A DNA stretch of 64,000 nt, taken from positions 13,476,349 to 13,540,348 of the forward strand of contig NC_080049.1 in the NCBI RefSeq assembly GCF_026212465.1, in the 5' to 3' direction. How positions within the stretch are numbered: position 1 is the first letter of the stretch; each line of letters begins with the position of its first letter. A program made the position numbers and the translations under genes. The stretch is from Amaranthus tricolor (taxonomy: Eukaryota > Streptophyta > Magnoliopsida > Caryophyllales > Amaranthaceae). The notes under the pieces are model-generated. The model ran no database searches. It was given only the letters and a program-made list of their open reading frames with translations, and was not told the origin of the DNA. This document shows positions 24,706-38,223 of the stretch, one piece after another.

Positions 24706-26537
24706 GAAATAACTGTGTTGAAGTGGTTAGAATTGAAAATCATAGTCATATGCTAGAAATTACGTGTTAAGTTGCGATTTTAAGGGTTTTTTACCGTTTT
24801 TGGCACTTTTGCGCATAATGTAGCTCAAACTTGGTTTGTTTTGCATGAAACATGGCACACAACACTATTTGGAATATATTATTGTGTTGAAGTGGATAGA
24901 ATTGAAAATCATAGTCATATGCTAGAAATTACGTGTTAAGTTCCGATTTTATGTGTTTTTAAGCGTTTTTGGCACTTTCGCGCTTAAAATAGCTCAAACT
25001 TGTTTCGTTTTGCGCGAAACTTGCCACACAACACTATTTCGTCTATATTATTGCGTTGAAGTGGTTAGAATTGAAAATCATAGTCATATGCTAGAAATTA
25101 AGTGTTAAGTTGCGATTTTAAGGGTTTTTAACCGTTTTTGGCTTTTTTGCGCATAAAGTAGCTCAAACTTTGTTTGTTTTGTGCAAAACTTGCCACATAA
25201 CAAAATTTCGTCTATATTATTGCGTTGAAGTGGTTAGAATTGAAAATTATAGTCATATGATAGAAATTACGTGTTAAGTTGCGATTTTAAGGGTTTTTAA
25301 TCGTTTTTCGCACTTTTGCGCATAAAGTAGATCAAACTTGGTTTCTTTTGCTCGAAACTTCGCACACAACACTATTTGGAATAATATATTGCGTTGAAGT
25401 GGTTAGAATTGAAAATCATAGTCTTATGCTAGAAATTACGTGTTAAGTTTCGATTTTATGTTTTTTTAAGCTTTTTTGGCACTTTTGCGCTTAAAATAGC
25501 TCAAACTTGTTTCGTTTTGCGCGAAACTTGCCACACAACACTATTTCGTCTATATTATTGCGTTGAACTGGTTAGAATTGAAAATCATAGTCATATGCTA
25601 GAAATTACGTGTTAAGTTGCGATTTTAAGGGTTTTTAACCGTTTTTGGCTTTTTTGCGCATAAAGTAGCTCAAACTTTGTTTGTTTTTTGCAAAACTTGC
25701 CACATAACACTATTTCGTCTATATTATTGCGTTGAAGTGGTTAGAATTGAAAATTATAGTCATATGCTAGAAATTACGTGTTAAGTTGCGATTTTAAGGG
25801 TTTTTAATCGTTTTTCGCACTTTTGCGCATAAAGTAGATCAAACTTGGTTTCTTTTGCTCGAAACTTCGCACACAACACTATTTGGAATAATATATTGAG
25901 TTGAAGTGGTTAGAATTGAAAATTATAGTCATATGCTAGAAATTACGTGTTAAATTGCGATTTTATGCGTTTTTAAGCGTTTTTGGCACTTTTTGCGCAT
26001 AAAGTAGCTCAACCTTGGTTTATTTAGCACGAAACATGGCACTGAACATTATGTGGTATAAATTATTGTGTTCAAGTGGTTACAATTGAAAATCATAGTC
26101 ATATGTTAGTAATTACGCGTTAAGTTCCGATTTTATGCGTTTTTAAGTGTTTTTGGCACTTTCGCGCTTAAAGTAGCTCAAACTTGTTTTATTTTGCGCG
26201 AAACTTGCCACACAACACTATTTTGTTTATATTATTGCGTTCAAGTGGTTAGAATTGAAAATCATAGTCATATGCTAGAAATTACGTGTTAAGTTGAGAT
26301 TTTATGGGTTTTTAACCGTTTTTGGCACTTTTGCGCATAATGTAGCTCAAACTTGGTTTACTTAGCACGAAACTTGGCACTGAACATTATTTGGTATATA
26401 TTATTGTGTTGAAGTGGTTACAATTGAAAATCATAGTCATATGTTAGTAATTACGCGTTATGTTCCGATTTTATGTGTTTTTAAGCGTTTTTGACACTTT
26501 CGCGCTTAAAGTAGCTCAAACTTGTTTTGTTTTGCGC
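24706..26537 (-). repeat. 11-mer HOR copy (1832 bp), haplotype A
   Basis: CCACACAAC in M10 (25023), TTTATGTTTTTTT in M8 (25455) and long M5 with CAACCTTGG (25965-26015). Confidence 0.9.
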
Positions 26538-28358
26538 GAAATAACATTGTTGAAGTGGTTAGAATTGAAAATCATAGTCATATGCTAGAAATTACGTGTT
26601 AAGTTGCGATTTTAAGGGTTTTTAACCGTTTTTGGCACTTTTGCGCATAATGTAGCTCAAACTTGGTTTGTTTTGCATGAAACATGGCACACAACACTAT
26701 TTGGAATATATTATTGTGTTGAAGTGGATAGAATTGAAAATCATAGTCTTATGCTAGAAATTACGTGTTAAGTTCCGATTTTATGTGTTTTTAAGCGTTT
26801 TTGGCACTTTCGCGCTTAAAATAGCTCAAACTTGTTTCGTTTTGCGCGAAACTTGCCAAACAACACTATTTCGTCTATATTATTGCATTGAAGTGGTTAG
26901 AATTGAAAATCATAGTCATATGCTAGAAATTAAGTGTTAAGTTGCGATTTTAAGGGTTGTTAACCGTTTTTGGCTTTTTTGCGCATAAAGTAGCTCAAAC
27001 TTTGTTTGTTTTGTGCAAAACTTGCCACATAACAAAATTTCGTCTATATTATTGCGTTGAAGTGGTTAGAATTGAAAATTATAGTCATATGATAGAAATT
27101 ACGTGTTAAGTTGCGATTTTAAGGGTTTTTAATTGTTTTTCGCACTTTTGCGCATAAAGTAGATCAAACTTGGTTTCTTTTGCTCGAAACTTCGCACACA
27201 ACACTATTTGGAATAATATATTGCGTTGAAGTGGTTAGAATTGAAAATCATAGTCTTATGCTAGAAATTACGTGTTAAGTTTCGATTTTAGGTTTTTTTA
27301 AGCTTTTTTGGCACTTTTGCGCTTAAAATAGCTCAAACTTGTTTCGTTTTGCGCGAAACTTGCCACACAACACTATTTCGTCTATATTATTGCGTTGAAG
27401 TGGTTAGAATTGAAAATCATAGTCATATGCTAGAAATTACGTGTTAAGTTGCGATTTTAAGGGTTTTTAACCGTTTTTGGCTTTTTTGTGCATAAAGTAG
27501 CTCAAACTTTGTTTGTTTTTTGCAAAACTTGCCACATAACACTATTTCGTCTATATTATTGCGTTGAAGTGGTTAGAATTGAAAATTATAGTCATATGCT
27601 AGAAATTACGTGTTAAGTTGCGATTTTAAGGGTTTTTAATCGTTTTTCGCACTTTTGCGCATAAAGTAGATCAAACTTGGTTTCTTTTGCTCGAAACTTC
27701 GCACACAACACTATTTGGAATAATATATTGAGTTGAAGTGGTTAGAATTGAAAATTATAGTCATATGCTAGAAATTACGTGTTAAATTGCGATTTTATGC
27801 GTTTTTGGCACTTTTGCGCATAAAGTAGCTCAAACTTGGTTTGTTTAGCACGAAACATGGCACTGAACATTATGTGGTATAAATTATTGTGTTCAAGTGG
27901 TTACAATTGAAAATCATAGTCATATGTTAGTAATTACGCGTTAAGTTCCGATTTTATGCGTTTTTAAGTGTTTTTGGCACTTTCGCGCTTAAAGTAGCTC
28001 AAACTTGTTTTATTTTGCGCGAAACTTGGCACACAACACTATTTTGTTTATATTATTGCGCTCAAGTGGTTAGAATTGAAAATCATAGTCATATGCTAGA
28101 AATTACGTGTTAAGTTGAGATTTTATGGGTTTTTAACCGTTTTTGGCACTTTTGCGCATAATGTAGCTCAAACTTGGTTTGCTTAGCACGAAACTTGGCA
28201 CTGAACATTATTTGGTATATATTATTGTCTTGAAGTGGTTACAATTGAAAATCATAGTCATATGTTAGTAATTACGCGTTATGTTCCGATTTTATGTGTT
28301 TTTAAGCGTTTTTGACACTTTCGCGCTTAAAGTAGCTCAAACTTGTTTTGTTTTGCGC
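26538..28358 (-). repeat. 11-mer HOR copy (1821 bp), haplotype B
   Basis: CCAAACAAC (26855), GGGTTGTTAACC (26954), TTTTAGGTTTTTTT (27287) and short M5 (27797). The opening M2 reads GAAATAACATTG, a private variant of the deletion scar. Confidence 0.9.
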
Positions 28359-30189
28359 GAAATAACTGTGTTGAAGTGGTTAGAATTGAAAATCATAGTC
28401 ATATGCTAGAAATTACGTGTTAAGTTGCGATTTTAAGGGTTTTTAACCGTTTTTGGCACTTTTGCGCATAATGTAGCTCAAACTTGGTTTGTTTTGCATG
28501 AAACATGGCACACAACACTATTTGGAATATATTATTGTGTTGAAGTGGATAGAATTGAAAATCATAGTCATATGCTAGAAATTACGTGTTAAGTTCCGAT
28601 TTTATGTGTTTTTAAGCGTTTTTGGCACTTTCGCGCTTAAAATAGCTCAAACTTGTTTCGTTTTGCGCGAAACTTGCCACACAACACTATTTCGTCTATA
28701 TTATTGCGTTGAAGTGGTTAGAATTGAAAATCATAGTCATATGCTAGAAATTAAGTGTTAAGTTGCGATTTTAAGGGTTTTTAACCGTTTTTGGCTTTTT
28801 TGCGCATAAAGTAGCTCAAACTTTGTTTGTTTTGTGCAAAACTTGCCACATAACAAAATTTCGTCTATATTATTGCGTTGAAGTGGTTAGAATTGAAAAT
28901 TATAGTCATATGATAGAAATTACGTGTTAAGTTGCGATTTTAAGGGTTTTTAATCGTTTTTCGCACTTTTGCGCATAAAGTAGATCAAACTTGGTTTCTT
29001 TTGCTCGAAACTTCGCACACAACACTATTTGGAATAATATATTGCGTTGAAGTGGTTAGAATTGAAAATCATAGTCTTATGCTAGAAATTACGTGTTAAG
29101 TTTCGATTTTATGTTTTTTTAAGCTTTTTTGGCACTTTTGCGCTTAAAATAGCTCAAACTTGTTTCGTTTTGCGCGAAACTTGCCACACAACACTATTTC
29201 GTCTATATTATTGCGTTGAACTGGTTAGAATTGAAAATCATAGTCATATGCTAGAAATTACGTGTTAAGTTGCGATTTTAAGGGTTTTTAACCGTTTTTG
29301 GCTTTTTTGCGCATAAAGTAGCTCAAACTTTGTTTGTTTTTTGCAAAACTTGCCACATAACACTATTTCGTCTATATTATTGCGTTGAAGTGGTTAGAAT
29401 TGAAAATTATAGTCATATGCTAGAAATTACGTGTTAAGTTGCGATTTTAAGGGTTTTTAATCGTTTTTCGCACTTTTGCGCATAAAGTAGATCAAACTTG
29501 GTTTCTTTTGCTCGAAACTTCGCACACAACACTATTTGGAATAATATATTGAGTTGAAGTGGTTAGAATTGAAAATTATAGTCATATGCTAGAAATTACG
29601 TGTTAAATTGCGATTTTATGCGTTTTTAAGCGTTTTTGGCACTTTTGCGCATAAAGTAGCTCAACCTTGGTTTATTTAGCACGAAACATGGCACTGAACA
29701 TTATGTGGTATAAATTATTGTGTTCAAGTGGTTACAATTGAAAATCATAGTCATATGTTAGTAATTACGCGTTAAGTTCCGATTTTATGCGTTTTTAAGT
29801 GTTTTTGGCACTTTCGCGCTTAAAGTAGCTCAAACTTGTTTTATTTTGCGCGAAACTTGCCACACAACACTATTTTGTTTATATTATTGCGTTCAAGTGG
29901 TTAGAATTGAAACTCATAGTCATATGCTAGAAATTACGTGTTAAGTTGAGATTTTATGGGTTTTTAACCGTTTTTGGCACTTTTGCGCATAATGTAGCTC
30001 AAACTTGGTTTACTTAGCACGAAACTTGGCACTGAACATTATTTGGTATATATTATTGTGTTGAAGTGGTTACAATTGAAAATCATAGTCATATGTTAGT
30101 AATTACGCGTTATGTTCCGATTTTATGTGTTTTTAAGCGTTTTTGACACTTTCGCGCTTAAAGTAGCTCAAACTTGTTTTGTTTTGCGC
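28359..30189 (-). repeat. 11-mer HOR copy (1831 bp), haplotype A
   Basis: CCACACAAC (28677), TTTATGTTTTTTT (29107) and long M5 (29617). M3 carries GGTTTACTTAGC near 30008, as in the A copies at about 17560 and 26357. Confidence 0.9.
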
Positions 30190-32529
30190 GAAATAACTGT
30201 GTTGAAGTGGTTAGAATTGAAAATCATAGTCATATGCTAGAAATTACGTGTTAAGTTGCGATTTTAAGGGTTTTTAACCGTTTTTGGCACTTTTGCGCAT
30301 AATGTAGCTCAAACTTGGTTTGTTTTGCATGAAACATGGCACACAACACTATTTGGAATATATTATTGTGTTGAAGTGGATAGAATTGAAAATCATAGTC
30401 ATATGCTAGAAATTACGTGTTAAGTTCCGATTTTATGTGTTTTTAAGCGTTTTTGGCACTTTCGCGCTTAAAATAGCTCAAACTTGTTTCGTTTTGCGCG
30501 AAACTTGCCAAACAACACTATTTCGTCTATATTATTGCATTGAAGTGGTTAGAATTGAAAATCATAGTCATATGCTAGAAATTATGTGTTAAGTTGCGAT
30601 TTTAAGGGTTTTTAACCGTTTTTTGGCTTTTTTGCGCATAAAGTAGCTCAAACTTTGTTTGTTTTGTGCAAAACTTGTGACATAACAAAATTTCGTCTAT
30701 ATTATTGCGTTGAAGTGGTTAGAATTGAAAATTATAGTCATATGATAGAAATTACGTGTTAAGTGGCGATTTAATGGGTTTTTAATCGTTTTTCGCACTT
30801 TTGCACATAAAGTAGATCAAACTTTGTTTCTTTTGCTCGAAACTTCGCACACAACACTATTTGGAATAATATATTGCGTTGAAGTGGTTAGAATTGAAAA
30901 TAATAGTCTTATGCTAGAAATTACGTGTTAAGTTCTGATTTTATGTGTTTTTAAGCTTTTTTGGCACTTTTGCGCTTAAAATAGCTCAAACTTGTTTCGT
31001 TTTGCGCGAAACTTGCCACACAACACTATTTCGTGTTTATTATTGCGTTGAAGTGGTTAGAATTGAAAATCATAGTGATATGCTAGAAATTAAGTGTTAA
31101 GTTGCGATTTTAAGGGTTTTTAACCGTTTTTGGCTTTTTTGTGCATAAAGTAGCTCAAACTTTGTTTGTTTTGTGCAAAACTTGCCACATAACAAAATTT
31201 CGTCTATATTATTGCGTTGAAGTGGTTAGAATTGAAAATTATAGTCATATGATAGAAATTACGTGTTAAGTTGCGATTTTAAGGGTTTTTAATCGTTTTT
31301 CGCACTTTTGCGCATAAAGTAGATCAAACTTGGTTTCTTTTGCTCGAAACTTCGCACACAACACTATTTGGAATAATATATTGCGTTGAAGTGGTTAGAA
31401 TTGAAAATCATAGTCTTATGCTAGAAATTACGTGTTAAGTTTCGATTTTATGTTTTTTTAAAGCTTTTTTGGCACTTTTGCGCTTAAAATAGCTCAAACT
31501 TGTTTCGTTTTGCGCGAAACTTGCCACACAACACTATTTCGTCTATATTATTGCGTTGAACTGGTTAGAATTGAAAATGATAGTCATATGCTAGAAATTA
31601 CGTGTTAAGTTGCGATTTTAAGGGTTTTTAACCGTTTTTGGCTTTTTTGCGCATAAAGTAGCTCAAACTTTGTTTGTTTTTTGCAAAACTTGCCACATAA
31701 CACTATTTCGTCTATATTATTGCGTTGAAGTGGTTAGAATTGAAAATTATAGTCATATGCTAGAAATTACGTGTTAAGTTGCGATTTTAAGGGTTTTTAA
31801 TCGTTTTTCGCACTTTTGCGCATAAAGTAGATCAAACTTGGTTTCTTTTGCTCGAAACTTCGCACACAACACTATTTGGAATAATATATTGAGTTGAAGT
31901 GGTTAGAATTGAAAATTATAGTCATATGCTAGAAATTACGTGTTAAATTGCGATTTTATGCGTTTTTAAGCGTTTTTGGCACTTTTGCGCATAAAGTAGC
32001 TCAACCTTGGTTTATTTAGCACGAAACATGGCACTGAACATTATGTGGTATAAATTATTGTGTTCAAGTGGTTACAATTGAAAATCATAGTCATATGTTA
32101 GTAATTACGCGTTAAGTTCCGATTTTATGCGTTTTTAAGTGTTTTTGGCACTTTCGCGCTTAAAGTAGCTCAAACTTGTTTTATTTTGCGCGAAACTTGC
32201 CACACAACACTATTTTGTTTATATTATTGCGTTCAAGTGGTTAGAATTGAAAATCATAGTCATATGCTAGAAATTACGTGTTAAGTTGAGATTTTATGGG
32301 TTTTTAACCGTTTTTCGCACTTTTGCGCATAATGTAGCTCAAACTTGGTTTGCTTAGCACGAAACTTGGCACTGAACATTATTTGGTATATATTATTGTG
32401 TTGAAGTGGTTACAATTGAAAATCATAGTCATATGTTAGTAATTACGCGTTATGTTCCGATTTTATGTGTTTTTAAGCGTTTTTGACACTTTCGCGCTTA
32501 AAGTAGCTCAAACTTGTTTTGTTTTGCGC
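30190..32529 (-). repeat. 14-mer HOR copy 1 (2340 bp)
   Basis: On + the order is M2 (deleted), M11, M10, M1, M9, M8, M1, M9, M8, M7, M6, M5, M4, M3. The trimer M1-M9-M8 appears twice, so this is the 11-mer plus one 3-monomer duplication. The first M1 carries the rare word AACTTGTGACATAAC (30672), and the first M8 carries TTTCGTGTTTATTATTG near 31030. Confidence 0.9.
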
Positions 32530-34868
32530 GAAATAACTGTGTTGAAGTGGTTAGAATTGAAAATCATAGTCATATGCTAGAAATTACGTGTTAAGTTGCG
32601 ATTTTAAGGGTTTTTAACCGTTTTTGGCACTTTTGCGCATAATGTAGCTCAAACTTGGTTTGTTTTGCATGAAACATGGCACACAACACTATTTGGAATA
32701 TATTATTGTGTTGAAGTGGATAGAATTGAAAATCATAGTCATATGCTAGAAATTACGTGTTAAGTTCCGATTTTATGTGTTTTTAAGCGTTTTTGGCACT
32801 TTCGCGCTTAAAATAGCTCAAACTTGTTTCGTTTTGCGCGAAACTTGCCAAACAACACTATTTCGTCTATATTATTGCATTGAAGTGGTTAGAATTGAAA
32901 ATCATAGTCATATGCTAGAAATTATGTGTTAAGTTGCGATTTTAAGTGTTTTTAACCGTTTTTGGCTTTTTTGCGCATAAAGTAGCTCAAACTTTGTTTG
33001 TTTTGTGCAAAACTTGTGACATAACAAAATTTCGTCTATATTATTGCGTTGAAGTGGTTAGAATTGAAAATTATAGTCATATGATAGAAATTACGTGTTA
33101 AGTTGCGATTTTATGGGTTTTTAATCGTTTTTCGCACTTTTGCGCATAAAGTAGATCAAACTTTGTTTCTTTTGCTCGAAACTTCGCACACAACACTATT
33201 TGGAATAATATATTGCGTTGAAGTGGTTAGAATTGAAAATAATAGTCTTATGCTAGAAATTACGTGTTAAGTTCTGATTTTATGTGTTTTTAAGCTTTTT
33301 TGGCACTTTTGCGCTTAAAATAGCTCAAACTTGTTCTGTTTTGCGCGAAACTTGCCACACAACACTATTTCGTGTTTATTATTGCGTTGAAGTGGTTAGA
33401 ATTGAAAATCATAGTGATATGCTAGAAATTAAGTGTTAAGTTGCGATTTTAAGGGTTTTTAACCGTTTTTGGCTTTTTTGTGCATAAAGTAGCTCAAACT
33501 TTGTTTGTTTTGTGCAAAACTTGCCACATAACAAAATTTCGTCTATATTATTGCGTTGAAGTGGTTAGAATTGAAAATTATAGTCATATGATAGAAATTA
33601 CGTGTTAAGTTGCGATTTTAAGGGTTTTTAATCGTTTTTCGCACTTTTGCGCATAAAGTAGATCAAACTTGGTTTCTTTTGCTCGAAACTTCGCACACAA
33701 CACTATTTGGAATAATATATTGCGTTGAAGTGGTTAGAATTGAAAATCATAGTCTTATGCTAGAAATTACGTGTTAAGTTTCGATTTTATGTTTTTTTAA
33801 GCTTTTTTGGCACTTTTGCGCTTAAAATAGCTCAAACTTGTTTCGTTTTGCGCGAAACTTGCCACACAACACTATTTCGTCTATATTATTGCGTTGAACT
33901 GGTTAGAATTGAAAATCATAGTCATATGCTAGAAATTACGTGTTAAGTTGCGATTTTAAGGGTTTTTAACCGTTTTTGGCTTTTTTGCGCATAAAAGTAG
34001 CTCAAACTTTGTTTGTTTTTTGCAAAACTTGCCACATAACACTATTTCGTCTATATTATTGCGTTGAAGTGGTTAGAATTGAAAATTATAGTCATATGCT
34101 AGAAATTACGTGTTAAGTTGCGATTTTAAGGGTTTTTAATCGTTTTTCGCACTTTTGCGCATAAAGTAGATCAAACTTGGTTTCTTTTGCTCGAAACTTC
34201 GCACACAACACTATTTGGAATAATATATTGAGTTGAAGTGGTTAGAATTGAAAATTATAGTCATATGCTAGAAATTACGTGTTAAATTGCGATTTTATGC
34301 GTTTTTAAGCGTTTTTTGCACTTTTGCACATAAAGTAGCTCAACCTTGGTTTATTTAGCACGAAACATGGCACTGAACATTATGTGGTATAAATTATTGT
34401 GTTCAAGTGGTTACAATTGAAAATCATAGTCATATGTTAGTAATTACGCGTTAAGTTCCGATTTTATGCGTTTTTAAGTGTTTTTGGCACTTTCGCGCTT
34501 AAAGTAGCTCAAACTTGTTTTATTTTGCGCGAAACTTGCCACACAACACTATTTTGTTTATATTATTGCGTTCAAGTGGTTAGAATTGAAAATCATAGTC
34601 ATATGCTAGAAATTACGTGTTAAGTTGAGATTTTATGGGTTTTTAACCGTTTTTGGCACTTTTGCGCATAATGTAGCTCAAACTTGGTTTGCTTAGCACG
34701 AAACTTGGCACTGAACATTATTTGGTATATATTATTGTGTTGAAGTGGTTACAATTGAAAATCATAGTCATATGTTATTAATTACGCGTTATGTTCCGAT
34801 TTTATGTGTTTTTAAGCGTTTTTGACACTTTCGCGCTTAAAGTAGCTCAAACTTGTTTTGTTTTGCGC
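32530..34868 (-). repeat. 14-mer HOR copy 2 (2339 bp)
   Basis: Same 14-monomer order, with AACTTGTGACATAAC at about 33011 (2339 bp from the first). Near-identity of two adjacent copies of an unusual unit indicates a recent tandem duplication. Private change: TTGTTCTGTTTTGCG near 33332. Confidence 0.9.
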
Positions 34869-37800
34869 GAAATAACTGTGTTGAAGTGGTTAGAATTGAA
34901 AATCATAGTCATATGCTAGAAATTACGTGTTAAGTTGCGATTTTAAGGGTTTTTAACCGTTTTTGGCACTTTTGCGCATAATGTAGCTCAAACTTGGTTT
35001 GTTTTGCATGAAACATGGCACACAACACTATTTGGAATATATTATTGTGTTGAAGTGGATAGAATTGAAAATCATAGTCTTATGCTAGAAATTATGTGTT
35101 AAGTTTCGATTTTATGTGTTTTTAAGCGTTTTTGGCACTTTCGCGCTTAAAATAGCTCAAACTTGTTTCGTTTTGCGCGAAACTTGCCAAACAACACTAT
35201 TTCGTCTATATTATTGCATTGAAGTGGTTAGAATTGAAAATCATAGTTATATGCTAGAAATTACGTGTTAAGTTGCGATTTTAAGGGTTTTTAACCGTTT
35301 TTGGCTTTTTTGCGCATAAAGTAGCTCAAACTTTGTTTGTTTTGTGCAAAACTTGCCACATAACAAAATTTCGTCTATATTATTGCGTTGAAGTGGTTAG
35401 AATTGAAAATTATAGTCATATGATAGAAATTACGTGTTAAGTTGCGATTTTATGGGTTTTTAATCGTTTTTCGCACTTTTGCGCATAAAGTAGATCAAAC
35501 TTTGTTTCTTTTGCTCGAAACTTCGCACACAACACTATTTGGAATAATATATTGCGTTGAAGTGGTTAGAATTGAAAATAATAGTCTTATGCTAGAAATT
35601 ACGTGTTAAGTTTCGATTTTATGTGTTTTTAAGCTTTTTTGGCATTTTTGCGCTTAAAATAGCTCAAACTTGTTTCGTTTTGCGCGAAAGTTGCCACACA
35701 ACACTTTTTCGTCTATATTTATTGCGTTGAAGTGGTTAGAATTGAAAATCATAGTCATATGCTAGAAATTACGTGTTAAGTTGCGATTTTAAGGGTTTTT
35801 AACCGTTTTTGGCTTTTTTGCGCATAAAGTAGCTCAAACTTTGTTTGTTTTTTTCAAAACTTGCCACATAACACTATTTCGTCTATATTATTGCGTTGAA
35901 GTGGTTAGAATTGAAAATTATAGTCATATGCTAGAAATTACGTGTTAAGTTGCGATTTTAAGGGTTTTTCATCGTTTTTCGCACTTTTGCGCATAAAGTA
36001 GATCTAACTTGGTTTCTTTTGCTCGAAACTTCGCACACAACACTATTTGGAATAATATATTGCGTTGAAGTGGTTAGAATTGAAAATTATAGTCATATGC
36101 TAGAAATTACGTGTTAAATTGCGATTTTATGCGTTTTTAAGCGTTTTTGGCACTTTTGCGCATAAAGTAGCTCAAACTTGGTTTGTTTAGCACGAAACAT
36201 GGCACTGAACATTATTTGGTATAAATTATTGTGTTCAAGTGGTTACAATTGAAAATCATAGTCATATGTTAGTAATTACGCGTTAAGTTCTTATTTTATG
36301 CGTTTTTAAGCGTTTTTGGCACTTTCACGCTTAAAGTAGCTCAAACTTGTTTTTTTTTGCGCGAAACTTGCCATACAACACTATTTTGTCTATATTATTG
36401 TGTTCAAGTGGTTAGAATTGAAAATCATAGTCATATGCTAGAAATTACGTGTTAAGTTGCGATTTTTTGGGTTTTTAACCGTTTTTGGCACTTTTGCGCA
36501 TAATGTAGCTCAAACTTGGTTTGCTTAGCACGAAACTTGGCACTGAACATTATTTGGTATATATTATTGTGTTGAAGTGGTTACAATTGAAAATCATAGT
36601 CATATGTTAGTAATTACGCGTTAAGTTCCGATATTATGCGTTTTGAAGCGTTTTTGACACTTTCGCGCTTAAAGTAGCTCAAACTTGTTTTGTTTTGCGC
36701 GAAACTTAACACACAAAACTATTTCGTCTATATTATTGCGTTGAAGTGGTTAGAATTGAAAATCATAGTCATATGCTAGAAATTAAGTGTTAAGTTGCGA
36801 TTTTAAGGGTTTTTAACCGTTTTTGGCTTTTTTGCGCATAAAGTAGCTCAAACTTTGTTTGTTTTGTGCAAAACTTGCCACATAACAAAATTTCGTCTAT
36901 ATTATTGCGTTGAAGTGGTTAGAATTGAAAATTATAGTCATATGCTAGAAATTACGTCTTAAGCTGCGATTTTAAGGGTTTTTTAATCGTTTTTCGCACT
37001 TTTGCGCATAAAGTAGATCAAACTTGGTTTCTATTGCTCGAAACTTCGCACACAACACTATTTGGAATAATATATTGCGTTGAAGTGATTAGAATTGAAA
37101 ATCATAGTCTTATGCTAGAAATTACGTGTTAAGTTCTGATTTTATGTGTTTTTAAGCTTTTTTGGCACTTTTGCGCTTAAAATAGCTCAAACTTGTTTCG
37201 TTTTGCGCGAAACTTGCCACACAACACATTTTCGTCTACATTTATTGCGTTGAAGTGGTTAGAATTGAAAATCATAGTCATATGCTAGAAATTACGTGTT
37301 AAGTTGCGATTTTAAGGGTTTTTAACCGTTTTTGGCTATTTTGCGCATAAAGTAGCTCAAACTTTGTTTGTTTTTTGCAAAACTTGCCACATAACACTAT
37401 TTCGTCTATATTATTGCGTTGAAGTGGTTAGAATTGAAAATTATAGTCATATGCTAGAAATTACGTGTTAAGTTGCGATTTTAAGGGTTTTTAATCGTTT
37501 CTCGCACTTTTGCGAATAAAGTAGATCAAACTTGATTTCTTTTGCTTGAAACTTCGCACACAACACTATTTGGAATAATATATTGCGTTGAAGTGGTTAG
37601 AATTTAAAATTATAGTCATATGCTAGAAATTACGTGTTAAATTGCGATTTTATGCGTTTTTAAGCGTTTTTGGCACTTTTGCGCATAAAGTAGCTCAAAC
37701 TTGGTTTGTTTAGCACGAAACATGGCACTAAACATTATTTGGTATAAATTATTGTGTTCAAGTGGTTACAATTGAAAATCATACTCATATGTTAGTAATT

Positions 37801-38223
37801 ACGCGTTAAGTTCTTATTTTATGCGTTTTTAAGCGTTTTTGGCACTTTCGCGCTTAAAGTAGCTCAAACTTGTTTTATTTTGCGCGAAACTTGCCATACA
37901 ACACTATTTTGTCTATATTATTGCGTTCAAGTGGTTAGAATTGAAAATCATAGTCATATGCTAGAAATTACATGTTAAGTTGCGATTTTATGGGTTTTTA
38001 ACCGTTTTTGGCACTTTTGCGCATAATGTAGCTCAAACTTGGTTTGCTTAGCACGAAACTTGGCACTGAACATTATTTGGTATATATTATTGTGTTGAAG
38101 TGGTTACAATTGAAAATCATAGTCATATGTTAGTAATTACGCGTTATGTTCCGATTTTATGTGTTTTTAAGCGTTTTTGACACTTTCGCGCTTAAAGTAG
38201 CTCAAACTTGTTTTGTTTTGCGC
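34869..38223 (-). repeat. 20-mer unit (3355 bp) composed of 11 + 9 monomers
   Basis: An 11-mer (34869-36700) with a full-length M2 at its far end (36701, GAAACTTAACACAC) is followed by a 9-mer (36701-38223, 1523 bp) in which M2 is next to M1 with no M11 or M10. That second part has exactly the left-block 9-mer organisation, reversed. Several monomers here carry extra substitutions, for example TTCTTATTTTATGCG near 36290 and 37810, so the unit looks more diverged than those at 14-34 kb. Confidence 0.85.
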
